Shown piece by piece: positions 39,857-46,799 of a DNA stretch of 61,307 nt. Position numbers and translations under genes: made by a program. The stretch comes from Nitrospirales bacterium. GTDB lineage: Bacteria > Nitrospirota > Nitrospiria > Nitrospirales > UBA8639. The stretch spans positions 1-61,307 of the forward strand of contig JAJEJG010000016.1 in NCBI GenBank assembly GCA_022828225.1, written 5' to 3'. The notes under the pieces are model-generated. The model searched no databases. It was given only the letters and a program-made list of their open reading frames with translations, and had not been told where the DNA came from. Each line of letters begins with the position of its first letter. Position 1 is the first letter of the stretch.

Positions 39857-40570
39857 TCACGTCGTTCCGGGGACATGGGACATCGGATACAATTGTCCGC
39901 CTTCCAGTTCGTACACGTGATCCCCGACCCGTGCGGCCGATTCCGAGTGGGTGACGAATACGACGGTCTGGCCGGCTTCTTGGGATACGCGCCTAATCAG
40001 CGCCACGATCTCTTTGGCAGTCCGGGAGTCGAGATTTCCGGTGGGTTCGTCCGCCAGCAGGATGCGCGGTCGGTGGACGAGGGCGCGGGCTAAGGCCACG
40101 CGTTGTTGTTCTCCACCGGATAATTCCCAGGGCCGATGACCGGCCCGATGGGAAACCCCCACCTGGTCGAGCGTCTCTGCAACGCGTTCTCGAATGACCG
40201 CCGATGACGTCTTTTGAAGCCGTAAGGGCAACCCGACGTTTTCGGCGGCCGTCAACCCGGGAACCAGATGGAACGCCTGAAAGACCATACCGATCATCTC
40301 CCGTCGATACCGGGTCCACTCCGCATCGGAAAACCCGTGCGTGGGTTGGTCATCAAGGAAAATGGCGCCGGAAGTCACGGTGTCGAGACCCGCAACCAGA
40401 TTCAGAAGCGTGCTTTTCCCGCTTCCACTCGGACCCATGATCACACAAAATTCTCTGGAGGCAACGTGAAGGTCCGCGTCCCGAAGCACGGAGACCGTGA
40501 CGCTGCCCCGTTCATAGACTTTGCAGACGCGATCTAAGGTGATCGTAGACACCGATACCTCTCTCGACAC
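39857..40570 (-). CDS. ABC transporter ATPase (LolD/MacB family)
   Basis: 237 residues. Walker A is GPSGSGKST, the signature is LSGGEQQRVALARAL, Walker B is ILLADEPTGNLD, and the H-switch is FVTHSE. This subfamily pairs with FtsX-like permeases, and the 869-residue permease at 34980 is the only unpaired candidate in the window. The two genes are separated by pyrD, dmeF and a luxR-type gene, so the pairing is inference. The first codon may instead be a GTG a few residues in. Confidence 0.9.
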   Translation of the reverse strand: MSREVSVSTITLDRVCKVYERGSVTVSVLRDADLHVASREFCVIMGPSGSGKSTLLNLVAGLDTVTSGAIFLDDQPTHGFSDAEWTRYRREMIGMVFQAFHLVPGLTAAENVGLPLRLQKTSSAVIRERVAETLDQVGVSHRAGHRPWELSGGEQQRVALARALVHRPRILLADEPTGNLDSRTAKEIVALIRRVSQEAGQTVVFVTHSESAARVGDHVYELEGGQLYPMSHVPGTT

Positions 40571-40710
40571 TGCGAGCGTGTGACGGCGGCCTTGTCATCA
40601 CGATTCCGTATAGCACATGATGGAAACGTCCAACAACACGAGCTGACGGGACGTGCGGAATGTCGGAGGTGATCGTGAGATTGCCGCTCACGTCCCGGAC
40701 CGGGAAAAAC

Positions 40711-41448
40711 ATGACCGCCCGATTGCTTCGCCGATTCCTCCACGTAGTGTTTCCCATGAATTGCCGGACATGCGACAATGCCCTGGAGGACGACCCTGTT
40801 CCTTTTTTTTGCCAACGCTGCTGGAACCATATTACCCCGATACTCTCGCCGAGTTGCCCTCGCTGTGCGCATCCCTTTCCTTCTCCGCACGCGCTGGCTC
40901 ATAGTCCAGGACACCTGTGCGGACGGTGTCGAAAACACCCGCCGGCCTATTACCGGGCCTGGACGCCGTATGCCTACCAATCCCCCTTGAAGGAAGCCAT
41001 CGGGCTCTTGAAGTACCGGGGCAAGACTCAGTTGGCCCCGGCCCTTGCTCGTCTGATCGCCCAAACCCACCCTGCCCCCGCGAACGTCGATGTCCTCGTC
41101 GCCGTCCCGTTACACCCCAACCGCCTGCGGGAACGTGAATATAATCAAGCGCTCCTGTTGGCCCACCATTTGGGCCGACAATGGAATCTTCCCGTGCTCA
41201 TCGACGTGCTCAGGCGGACGAAGCCCACCCCTCCCCAAACGTCCCTCACGCGAAGGGAGCGGCTGAAGAATCTTCGAAGATGCTTTGCCGTGGCGGCCCC
41301 GTCCGCGGTTGAGGGAAAAACCGCGCTGCTCGTGGACGACGTGTTCACCACGGGTACCACGGTCAATGAATGCGCCAAGGCGCTCAGAAAAGCCGGCGCG
41401 GAGGCCGTCTACGTTCAGACCCTGGCCAGGATGAGCGCCCATGAATAG
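40711..41448 (+). CDS. comF: ComF-family phosphoribosyltransferase-like protein
   Basis: About 245 residues. An N-terminal four-cysteine zinc finger (CRTC...CQRC, then CPRCAHPF and CGRC) is followed by a phosphoribosyltransferase domain with the PRPP motif LLVDDVFTTGTTVNE. ComF proteins take part in natural DNA uptake in several bacteria, but the orthologues are widespread and often of unknown role. An ATG at 40660 would add 17 residues. It is followed by mraZ 109 bp downstream. Confidence 0.87.
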   Translation: MTARLLRRFLHVVFPMNCRTCDNALEDDPVPFFCQRCWNHITPILSPSCPRCAHPFPSPHALAHSPGHLCGRCRKHPPAYYRAWTPYAYQSPLKEAIGLLKYRGKTQLAPALARLIAQTHPAPANVDVLVAVPLHPNRLREREYNQALLLAHHLGRQWNLPVLIDVLRRTKPTPPQTSLTRRERLKNLRRCFAVAAPSAVEGKTALLVDDVFTTGTTVNECAKALRKAGAEAVYVQTLARMSAHE

Positions 41449-41557
41449 TGGGCCACACGCAAAGAACTTCTTGACTTTGTAGATGGTTTTATCTAGTCTA
41501 AATACCTGAGGATGCGTACGCATCTCGCTCCCACGACTGTTGGAAAGGAAACGCACC

Positions 41558-41992
41558 ATGTTTGCCGGACAGTATCACTGCAAACTCGACGAGAAAGGTC
41601 GCTTCATTTTCCCGACCCCTTTGCGCGAGCAGGTCGAGGGAGACCGCGTGATTTTCGTCAAGGGGCAGGACCTTCCGTTGTCGGCCTATTCGGTGCAAGA
41701 GTGGGAAAAAGTCCTTGCACGCGTCAAAGAGACGTTTGACGAGGATCAAAGCCGGCTCTTCATGCACTACGTCGTGGCTGAAGCCGCGTCGTCCGAAATC
41801 GACAAGACGGGCCGGGTCCTCATCCCAGGACGGCTGAGAAAAGTCATCCCGCTTGAAGACGACCTGGAAATCGTAGTCGTGGGCATGTTTCACCGGTTGG
41901 AAATCTGGAATCCTTCCGAATGGCGTCGCTATCTCATGCAGCATGATGAGCAATTGGAAGAAAACCTCGGCAAAATGCTCAACCTGCTTTAG
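41558..41992 (+). CDS. mraZ: MraZ transcriptional regulator
   Basis: 144 residues with two SpoVT/AbrB-like domains (MFAGQYHCKLDEKGRFIFP and EIDKTGRVLIPGRLRK). MraZ binds repeats upstream of itself and represses the division and cell-wall cluster. GGAAAGGA lies eight bases before the ATG. Here it is followed by a RusA-like gene, not by rsmH/mraW, so it is detached from the dcw cluster. No clear set of TGGGN direct repeats is seen upstream. Confidence 0.92.
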   Translation: MFAGQYHCKLDEKGRFIFPTPLREQVEGDRVIFVKGQDLPLSAYSVQEWEKVLARVKETFDEDQSRLFMHYVVAEAASSEIDKTGRVLIPGRLRKVIPLEDDLEIVVVGMFHRLEIWNPSEWRRYLMQHDEQLEENLGKMLNLL

Positions 41993-42163
41993 GCCACCGG
42001 CATCCGCATATTCCAGGCGCCCGTTGGCATTTCTTGACACGCCCTGCAAACCAAACCCGTGCTTCCATCGGATCGACCGATTCATTTGCCTCAATACGTG
42101 ATAAAAAACAGCCGAGGAGGCCAGGTCGGCGACTCCATCACCCATCTTCTACGGGACACGGCC

Positions 42164-42712
42164 ATGAACGCTTCCTCACGACCCCGCAAGAAACCCGGAC
42201 GGCCGCGTCTCTCCGCCGAAGCCGTCTTGCAGGCCACGCATTTCTCCCTGACCGGCAACGCCCTTTCGCTAACCCTGCCCCTTCCCCCCAGCATCAACCG
42301 GCAATATGCCACGGTCAACGGCCGCCGCGTGTTGTCGGCAACGGGACGTCGCTACAAGGTCACGGTTGGCCAATTGCTCATGACGGCCCCCTCTTCATCC
42401 GAATGGACCGCTTTTTTGCAGAAGGCCCAGGAACATTTCCTGACACTGACCATTCACTTTTACTTTCCGACACTGTTAAGACGGGATATCGACGGTGGGC
42501 TGAAAATCGCTCAGGACGCGCTCTGTGAAGCCATGAGCCTTAATGACAATCGGATCATGGAAATCCACCTGTATAAAGCCCTGGATCGCGACAAGCCGCG
42601 ACTCGAATGCACGCTGGCCCTGGCGAGTCCCTTGAGCAAGTCCTCTACCCCACCTAACCTCCCCTTACAAAGGGGAGGAACCAGAGGGCGATCCCGGAGC
42701 AGCCGGCGTTAA
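42164..42712 (+). CDS. RusA-family Holliday-junction resolvase-like protein
   Basis: 182 residues. The RusA pattern is present: LPLPPSINRQY near residue 45, RRDIDGGLKIAQDALCEAM (catalytic acidic cluster) and NDNRIMEI. RusA enzymes cut four-way junctions and are often phage-derived. The basic N-terminus (RPRKKPGRPRLS) resembles an AT-hook. The last ~22 residues (STPPNLPLQRGG and on) are encoded by a REP-like palindrome, so the gene appears to have been extended into a repeat. The start at 42164 follows a poor ribosome-binding site. Confidence 0.7.
   Translation: MNASSRPRKKPGRPRLSAEAVLQATHFSLTGNALSLTLPLPPSINRQYATVNGRRVLSATGRRYKVTVGQLLMTAPSSSEWTAFLQKAQEHFLTLTIHFYFPTLLRRDIDGGLKIAQDALCEAMSLNDNRIMEIHLYKALDRDKPRLECTLALASPLSKSSTPPNLPLQRGGTRGRSRSSRR
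42642..42680 (+). repeat. REP-like palindrome, copy 2 (inside RusA-like 3' end)
   Basis: CCTCTACCCCACCTAACC followed by CTCCCC-TTACAAA-GGGGAG. It encodes the C-terminal residues of the RusA-like protein. It is in inverted orientation to copy 3, 67 bp away. Confidence 0.7.
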
Positions 42713-42746
42713 TCCCCTCCATTTCCCCTCCCTTGTATTCCACTTT

Positions 42747-42788
42747 CTTTTCCCCTCCTTTGTAAGGAGGGGCTAGGGGAGGTAGAGG
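42747..42788 (-). repeat. REP-like palindrome, copy 3 (inverted)
   Basis: CCCCTCC-TTTGTAA-GGAGGGG then CTAGGGGAGGTAGAGG, the reverse complement of the repeat at 42642. Together they can form a large cruciform between the RusA-like and HEAT-repeat genes. The rest of 42713-42890 is pyrimidine-rich with no gene seen. Confidence 0.7.
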
Positions 42789-42890
42789 CATTCATTCCCC
42801 TCCCTTGCTTTTCATCCATTCTCCTTGGTATGCAGATGACCTAACTGTATGGACAGTCCGTCCTGAATTTCAAAACGGAGCATACCAAGC

Positions 42891-43970
42891 ATGCGTATAA
42901 AGTTTTTCTGGCTTATCGGTCTCTTGCTGTTAGGAACGGGGTACGTTGCGCCGCACGTTTCAGCCGAACGTATACTCTTCAACCCCCAGCAGAAATCTCA
43001 ACTTCAACAAGTCAAGACCATTTTCGTGAAGGCGGTCGCGCTCACGGAAAAGGGATTGGTTGATCCGACCCTTATCGGGACGGCAGTAGCCGAACGGTTG
43101 ACCGCAACCGGGTTCACGGTCATCACGGCTGAGAGCAAGCCGCATGATGTCGTGCTGAAAGTGAAGTGCGATGAGCGAAAGCCGTGGGGGGGAGTCAGGA
43201 AATCCGACGGAGAGATCCAGCAACCGGGAGCGCCTTCTCGAAATTGGAAAGGACCGGCCTGCCAGCTGAGTTACTTTTTCGACGGCCAAAAAGGACCTTG
43301 GCAATATGAGATCAGGACGACTTTCGATAATGCATGGGAGGCGGCCAAAGCAGCCGGACACGGTGATGCAGGCCAGTTCGCGTTGCAGCACCTCAGCCAA
43401 GCGCTACGAGACAGTGACTTCCCGCTTGATCTGGCAGCGGAATGGAAACAAGCCAAGCGGCTGTCTTCCCTTTTGGTCGATCCCCAAACCGACCAAGCCA
43501 CCAAGTTTAAAATACTTTCGCTCGCCGGCCACGTGCCGGGAGACACCATGCTGCAGGCCCTGCAACAGATCCGGACCGAGGCCGTCTTCGCCGTCCCCGC
43601 CACGATCGCCTTAGGGGCTATGGGCGAACCTGCCATTCCAACATTGTTGGACCTTTTATCCGATCCATCGGTGGACATTCAGGCCGCTGCGGCGGAAGCG
43701 CTCGGGGAAATCGGCACGCACAGCGGCAACATCGAAATCCTGCCGCCTCTCCTGGCCAAGATGGAGGCGCCCGACGTTCATCTTCGCGTTCAGACGGAAA
43801 TCGTCAGAGCCATCGGGAAAACGCCGGACCTGCGGTCACTTGAACCGCTTGAACAGTTCGCCTTGAAAGTCTGGACCGCCCGTTCAAACGATCCGCTCAT
43901 GCAGGAACTCAGAGAAGCCGTGGATTGGAGCATGTGGCAGATCAACCCCACCGCTCACACCGACGAGTAG
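42891..43970 (+). CDS. secreted HEAT-repeat protein
   Basis: 359 residues. A signal peptide (about 1-26, hydrophobic FFWLIGLLLLGTGYVAPHVSA) directs export. The middle part (about 30-180) is of unknown fold, with a CDERKPWGG stretch and one Cys pair. The C-terminal ~150 residues are HEAT/armadillo-like helical pairs (PAIPTLLDLLSDPSVDIQAAAAEALGEIG). It is probably a periplasmic interaction scaffold. I do not recognise a named family. It has GGAG ten bases before the ATG. Confidence 0.7.
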   Translation: MRIKFFWLIGLLLLGTGYVAPHVSAERILFNPQQKSQLQQVKTIFVKAVALTEKGLVDPTLIGTAVAERLTATGFTVITAESKPHDVVLKVKCDERKPWGGVRKSDGEIQQPGAPSRNWKGPACQLSYFFDGQKGPWQYEIRTTFDNAWEAAKAAGHGDAGQFALQHLSQALRDSDFPLDLAAEWKQAKRLSSLLVDPQTDQATKFKILSLAGHVPGDTMLQALQQIRTEAVFAVPATIALGAMGEPAIPTLLDLLSDPSVDIQAAAAEALGEIGTHSGNIEILPPLLAKMEAPDVHLRVQTEIVRAIGKTPDLRSLEPLEQFALKVWTARSNDPLMQELREAVDWSMWQINPTAHTDE

Positions 43971-44020
43971 CCCCGGGCTTCGTTGTACTCCTTTTCATGA
44001 TGCTTCCTCCTTCTCTTAAT

Positions 44021-44533
44021 CTATGCCGCCACCCGCCATTGATTTTTGATGAGTTGAAAGGTGGGCTTTCTCTTCCCCTTGGGCTGTTTCGCCATCATGA
44101 GTCGCTTCGCAAAGTCGAGCAGGGCTTCCTTGTCAAGCTCGCCTGCATTTGCTTCTCGAATGAGCACACGCGCTAAGGTATCGCCGGTTTCACCAAGATT
44201 TTTATATTTCCCATTTTCGAACCGTGAGAGATGGGCGGGGTTAATCCGCAAAAGTGCCGCTAATTCTTGCGCCTGGAATCCGGCATGCTTGCGGAGATAG
44301 CGCAATTCTTGACCAGTTAAAAGCCCTGGTTTGCGCAACAAGTTCCCGGCAATGACATCCATCAAAAGCCCAAGCTTGGGAATCTCCACGTCATATTCAC
44401 GGCAAGACGCACAATGATGTAACGTGACACCGGCTAGATAGATATTGCTCAACCCACTTTCCACGAAACGATAAGGCTTCTCAATCGTTGTGCGTTCCGA
44501 CAGCAAGGCGCCTCCGCATTTTGGACATTTCAT
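44021..44533 (-). CDS. MqsA-like antitoxin: zinc finger plus XRE helix-turn-helix
   Basis: 170 residues. The N-terminal YgiT-type zinc finger (CPKC at 3-6 and CASC at about 41-44) is followed by an XRE helix-turn-helix (about 72-125: LTGQELRYLRKHAGFQAQELAALLRINPAHLSRFENG) and a basic tail. This is the architecture of MqsA, which neutralises its toxin with the zinc domain and represses the operon with the HTH. AGGAGG lies five bases before the ATG. It follows the DUF4258 gene by 12 bp, toxin first as in mqsRA. Confidence 0.85.
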   Translation of the reverse strand: MKCPKCGGALLSERTTIEKPYRFVESGLSNIYLAGVTLHHCASCREYDVEIPKLGLLMDVIAGNLLRKPGLLTGQELRYLRKHAGFQAQELAALLRINPAHLSRFENGKYKNLGETGDTLARVLIREANAGELDKEALLDFAKRLMMAKQPKGKRKPTFQLIKNQWRVAA

Positions 44534-44545
44534 GAGATCCTCCTT

Positions 44546-44836
44546 TCACCCAATGACCGTAACGATGATGAGTGCGTCTTCGATTTCAACCACACAGGAC
44601 CCTTGTTTGTTATTCAGGGTGTGCCCCTCGATTTTATAACGCCAAGTCCCCTCTGGCATGGAACGATCAACTAACCGGCCATACCATAAAATATTTTTCA
44701 TATCTTGGACTGTGATGTTCCGTTCAGCCATACGTTTGCGAGCATGTTGCCGAATGATGACGGCGTTGTTATTCCAGCGTTCCTTGAGCACCGCCTTAAG
44801 TCGTCGTTCTCCTAATGGCTTAGCATGATAACTCAT
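44546..44836 (-). CDS. DUF4258 protein, probable toxin of a TA pair
   Basis: 96 residues. The DUF4258 pattern is clear: QHARKRMAERNITVQDMKNILWYG, then WRYKIEGHTLNN and VVEIEDALIIVTVIG, a small RelE/MqsR-like fold predicted to be an RNase toxin. It is paired with the MqsA-like antitoxin downstream. The start is uncertain: ATG at 44836 is only about four bases after the predicted transcription start, so the mRNA would be almost leaderless. A TTG at 44875 lies upstream of the predicted -10 element and is unlikely. Confidence 0.75.
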   Translation of the reverse strand: MSYHAKPLGERRLKAVLKERWNNNAVIIRQHARKRMAERNITVQDMKNILWYGRLVDRSMPEGTWRYKIEGHTLNNKQGSCVVEIEDALIIVTVIG

Positions 44837-44846
44837 CAAGTTTAGA

Positions 44847-44875
44847 ATTATAGAAAAATCTTGATAATTTATCAA
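44847..44875 (-). promoter_or_regulatory. Promoter of the DUF4258/MqsA-like pair with overlapping palindrome
   Basis: On the minus strand TTGATA (44875-44870), 17 bp, TATAAT (44852-44847). The perfect palindrome TTGATAA-A-TTATCAA (44861-44875) covers the -35 box, a natural operator position for the antitoxin (inference). Confidence 0.75.
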
Positions 44876-44892
44876 ATAACATCTACTCCTCT

Positions 44893-44921
44893 TTGATTGT
44901 ATAAGTATTTACTTATATAAT
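44893..44921 (+). promoter_or_regulatory. Promoter of the XRE-SPARTA operon with operator-like palindrome
   Basis: TTGATT (44893-44898), 17 bp, TATAAT (44916-44921). The 18-bp inverted repeat TATAAGTA-TT-TACTTATA (44900-44917) fills the spacer and runs into the -10 box. A protein bound here would block RNA polymerase. The likely binder is the XRE protein encoded just downstream (inference). Confidence 0.78.
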
Positions 44922-44966
44922 TGCAAAAGGCTATGAAGCACAAAGAACGGAAGCCTGTTATTTGTC

Positions 44967-45296
44967 ATGAAAAAGAACCCCCACATCGAGTTTGAAGACA
45001 GCTCGGGGAACGTCTTTGCCGATCTGGGTCTGGACCATCACGAAGAGCTACTCACCCGAGCCCAGCTTAGGCATTCGGTGAGAATGATCCTTGAAAAACG
45101 GAATCTGAAACAAAGGGAAATCGGAAAACTGCTGGGAATCAAGCAGCCTGAAGTGTCCAACCTGATGAATGGACGCTACACGCTCTTTTCCCAGGAACGG
45201 TTGTTTGGCTTTCTCAATAAGTTGGACCGCAAAGTCACGGTGAAAGTCACTCCCCGCCGCAACGGAGAAAAACCGCAAGAGGTCGTCTTTGCCTAA
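44967..45296 (+). CDS. XRE-family helix-turn-helix regulator heading the SPARTA operon
   Basis: 109 residues of the HTH_37/HigA-like type. The DNA-binding motif is LKQREIGKLLGIKQPEVSNLMNGRY (about residues 47-71), followed by LFSQERLFGFLNKLDRKVTVKV, typical of antitoxins encoded with RelE/HigB toxins. No such toxin is beside it. Its last codons overlap the TTG start of the TIR-APAZ gene by 8 bp, so the two are translationally coupled. It most likely represses its own promoter and the SPARTA genes, or is a captured antitoxin remnant. Confidence 0.85.
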   Translation: MKKNPHIEFEDSSGNVFADLGLDHHEELLTRAQLRHSVRMILEKRNLKQREIGKLLGIKQPEVSNLMNGRYTLFSQERLFGFLNKLDRKVTVKVTPRRNGEKPQEVVFA

Positions 45297-46794
45297 AACA
45301 TGTCTGCCAATTGATAAAGAAAAAGAGGATACTTGCCATGTACCAGCACCTGCCCAGCGGCAGGCCTTATTCATCAGTCACGCAAATCCTGAAGATAATG
45401 AATTTACGATTTGGCTAGGATCCCATCTCAGTGGAGCAGGCTATGAAGTATGGGCTGATGTCTTAAGGGTTCGCGGGGGTGAAGACTGGGCAAGAAAACT
45501 GGAGCAGGCACTTCGTGAACGAGCTTGTAAGGTTTTGTTGGTCGGAACACCATCGGGGGTCGAGAAACAGGGAGTTCGAAATGAAATTCAAATCGCTTCC
45601 GAAGTAGCCCAAAGAATCGACGACAAAGAGTTCATCATCCCTCTTCGACTACAGCATTATGACTCGCCTTTCCAAATTGCGCAGGCACACTATATCGATT
45701 TTCTGAATGGATGGGGCCAGGGTCTTGCCGACTTGCTAGAGACCTTAGAGGGCTATGAACTGCCCCGCCTACAATCATTTCATGCCGAAAGCATTGAAAA
45801 TTGGCGGGCTGCCCAGTTGGTTAAAACTCACGTAGTCCAACCGAAACCCGAGAAACTGGTTTCTAACTGGCTTCGGATTATTGAGTGGCCAAATTCCATA
45901 AAATATTTTGAGTTTAGAGTTGGAATTTCGGAGGAACGAGTCAAGGCGATAGTGCATAGTTGTAAGTGGCCAGTCTACCCTATTGCTCGTGGATTTTGGA
46001 CATGCGCAGAGAAAAATGATTTCCATACGGACCAGGGTGAATCTTTTCCGATTCTACTTCAGAGGGAATTAGATTTTTCGCACTTTCTCGAGACAGGAAG
46101 ACGTGCTTGCTCAGTTAATCTCCAGGAAGCTAGAAACATCGTTAGTCATCTAACAAGGTGCGCTTTAGAGAACAAATTTCGCGATTGTAATTTATCTTCC
46201 TATGATTACGCCAATGGGATCCTAGGATGGTGGGTCCAATCAAAGTTAATCCCGGGCGATAAAATAAGCTTCAAATGGAAAGAACGGACATCTGGAAGGA
46301 GGCAGTTAGTTGGAGAAACGACTTCTGGACAAACAAGAATTAAATGGCATTTTGGAATATCCGGCAAACCCTGGATGTCACCCGAACCTCATATTCGAAT
46401 TCTGCCACGCATTCTTTTCACAGAAGATGGCTTTCATGCTATCGAAGATGCCAAACGCATGCATCGTTTGCGACGATCTGTACCCAAATCATGGAGAAAT
46501 GAACGTTGGAGAGACATGCTGCTTGCGTTTTTATTCTGGCTTTCGAATGGAGAAGACCATGTTTCCCTCAAAGCAGGATCATCTTCGGGAATAAAGATCG
46601 AAGTACCCCCTATCACGATGATTTCCCCGGTCTCGGTCAGTCATGACAAAAGCGAAGAGCCAGAAGAGATTGAGGTTGATGATCCTGTCTTTGAAGGAAA
46701 CTTTGACGAGTTTATCGAAGAAGATTATGAAGAGGACAACGAATCTCAACCTGACGAAGAAAAACCATCTATACAAAGGCAAAAGGAAGATTAA
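45289..46794 (+). CDS. TIR-APAZ effector of a SPARTA-type short Argonaute system
   Basis: 501 residues. The N-terminal TIR domain (about 25-160; ALFISHANPEDNEF, GYEVWADV, GVEKQGVRNEIQIA) has a candidate NADase glutamate at E99. The remainder fits an APAZ domain that docks on short Argonaute. The C-terminal ~55 residues are strongly acidic. In known SPARTA systems guide-directed sensing of invader DNA activates the TIR domain to deplete NAD+ and kill or arrest the cell. TTG at 45289 is chosen, with AGAGG six bases upstream; an ATG at 45338 is out of frame. The pAgo gene begins five bases after the stop. Confidence 0.88.
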   Translation: MPKTCLPIDKEKEDTCHVPAPAQRQALFISHANPEDNEFTIWLGSHLSGAGYEVWADVLRVRGGEDWARKLEQALRERACKVLLVGTPSGVEKQGVRNEIQIASEVAQRIDDKEFIIPLRLQHYDSPFQIAQAHYIDFLNGWGQGLADLLETLEGYELPRLQSFHAESIENWRAAQLVKTHVVQPKPEKLVSNWLRIIEWPNSIKYFEFRVGISEERVKAIVHSCKWPVYPIARGFWTCAEKNDFHTDQGESFPILLQRELDFSHFLETGRRACSVNLQEARNIVSHLTRCALENKFRDCNLSSYDYANGILGWWVQSKLIPGDKISFKWKERTSGRRQLVGETTSGQTRIKWHFGISGKPWMSPEPHIRILPRILFTEDGFHAIEDAKRMHRLRRSVPKSWRNERWRDMLLAFLFWLSNGEDHVSLKAGSSSGIKIEVPPITMISPVSVSHDKSEEPEEIEVDDPVFEGNFDEFIEEDYEEDNESQPDEEKPSIQRQKED

Positions 46795-46799
46795 ACATC

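Noticed and set aside
44876-44966. A HigB/RelE toxin partner for the XRE gene
   Set aside because: No open frame of suitable size precedes or follows it; the next gene is the TIR-APAZ protein.
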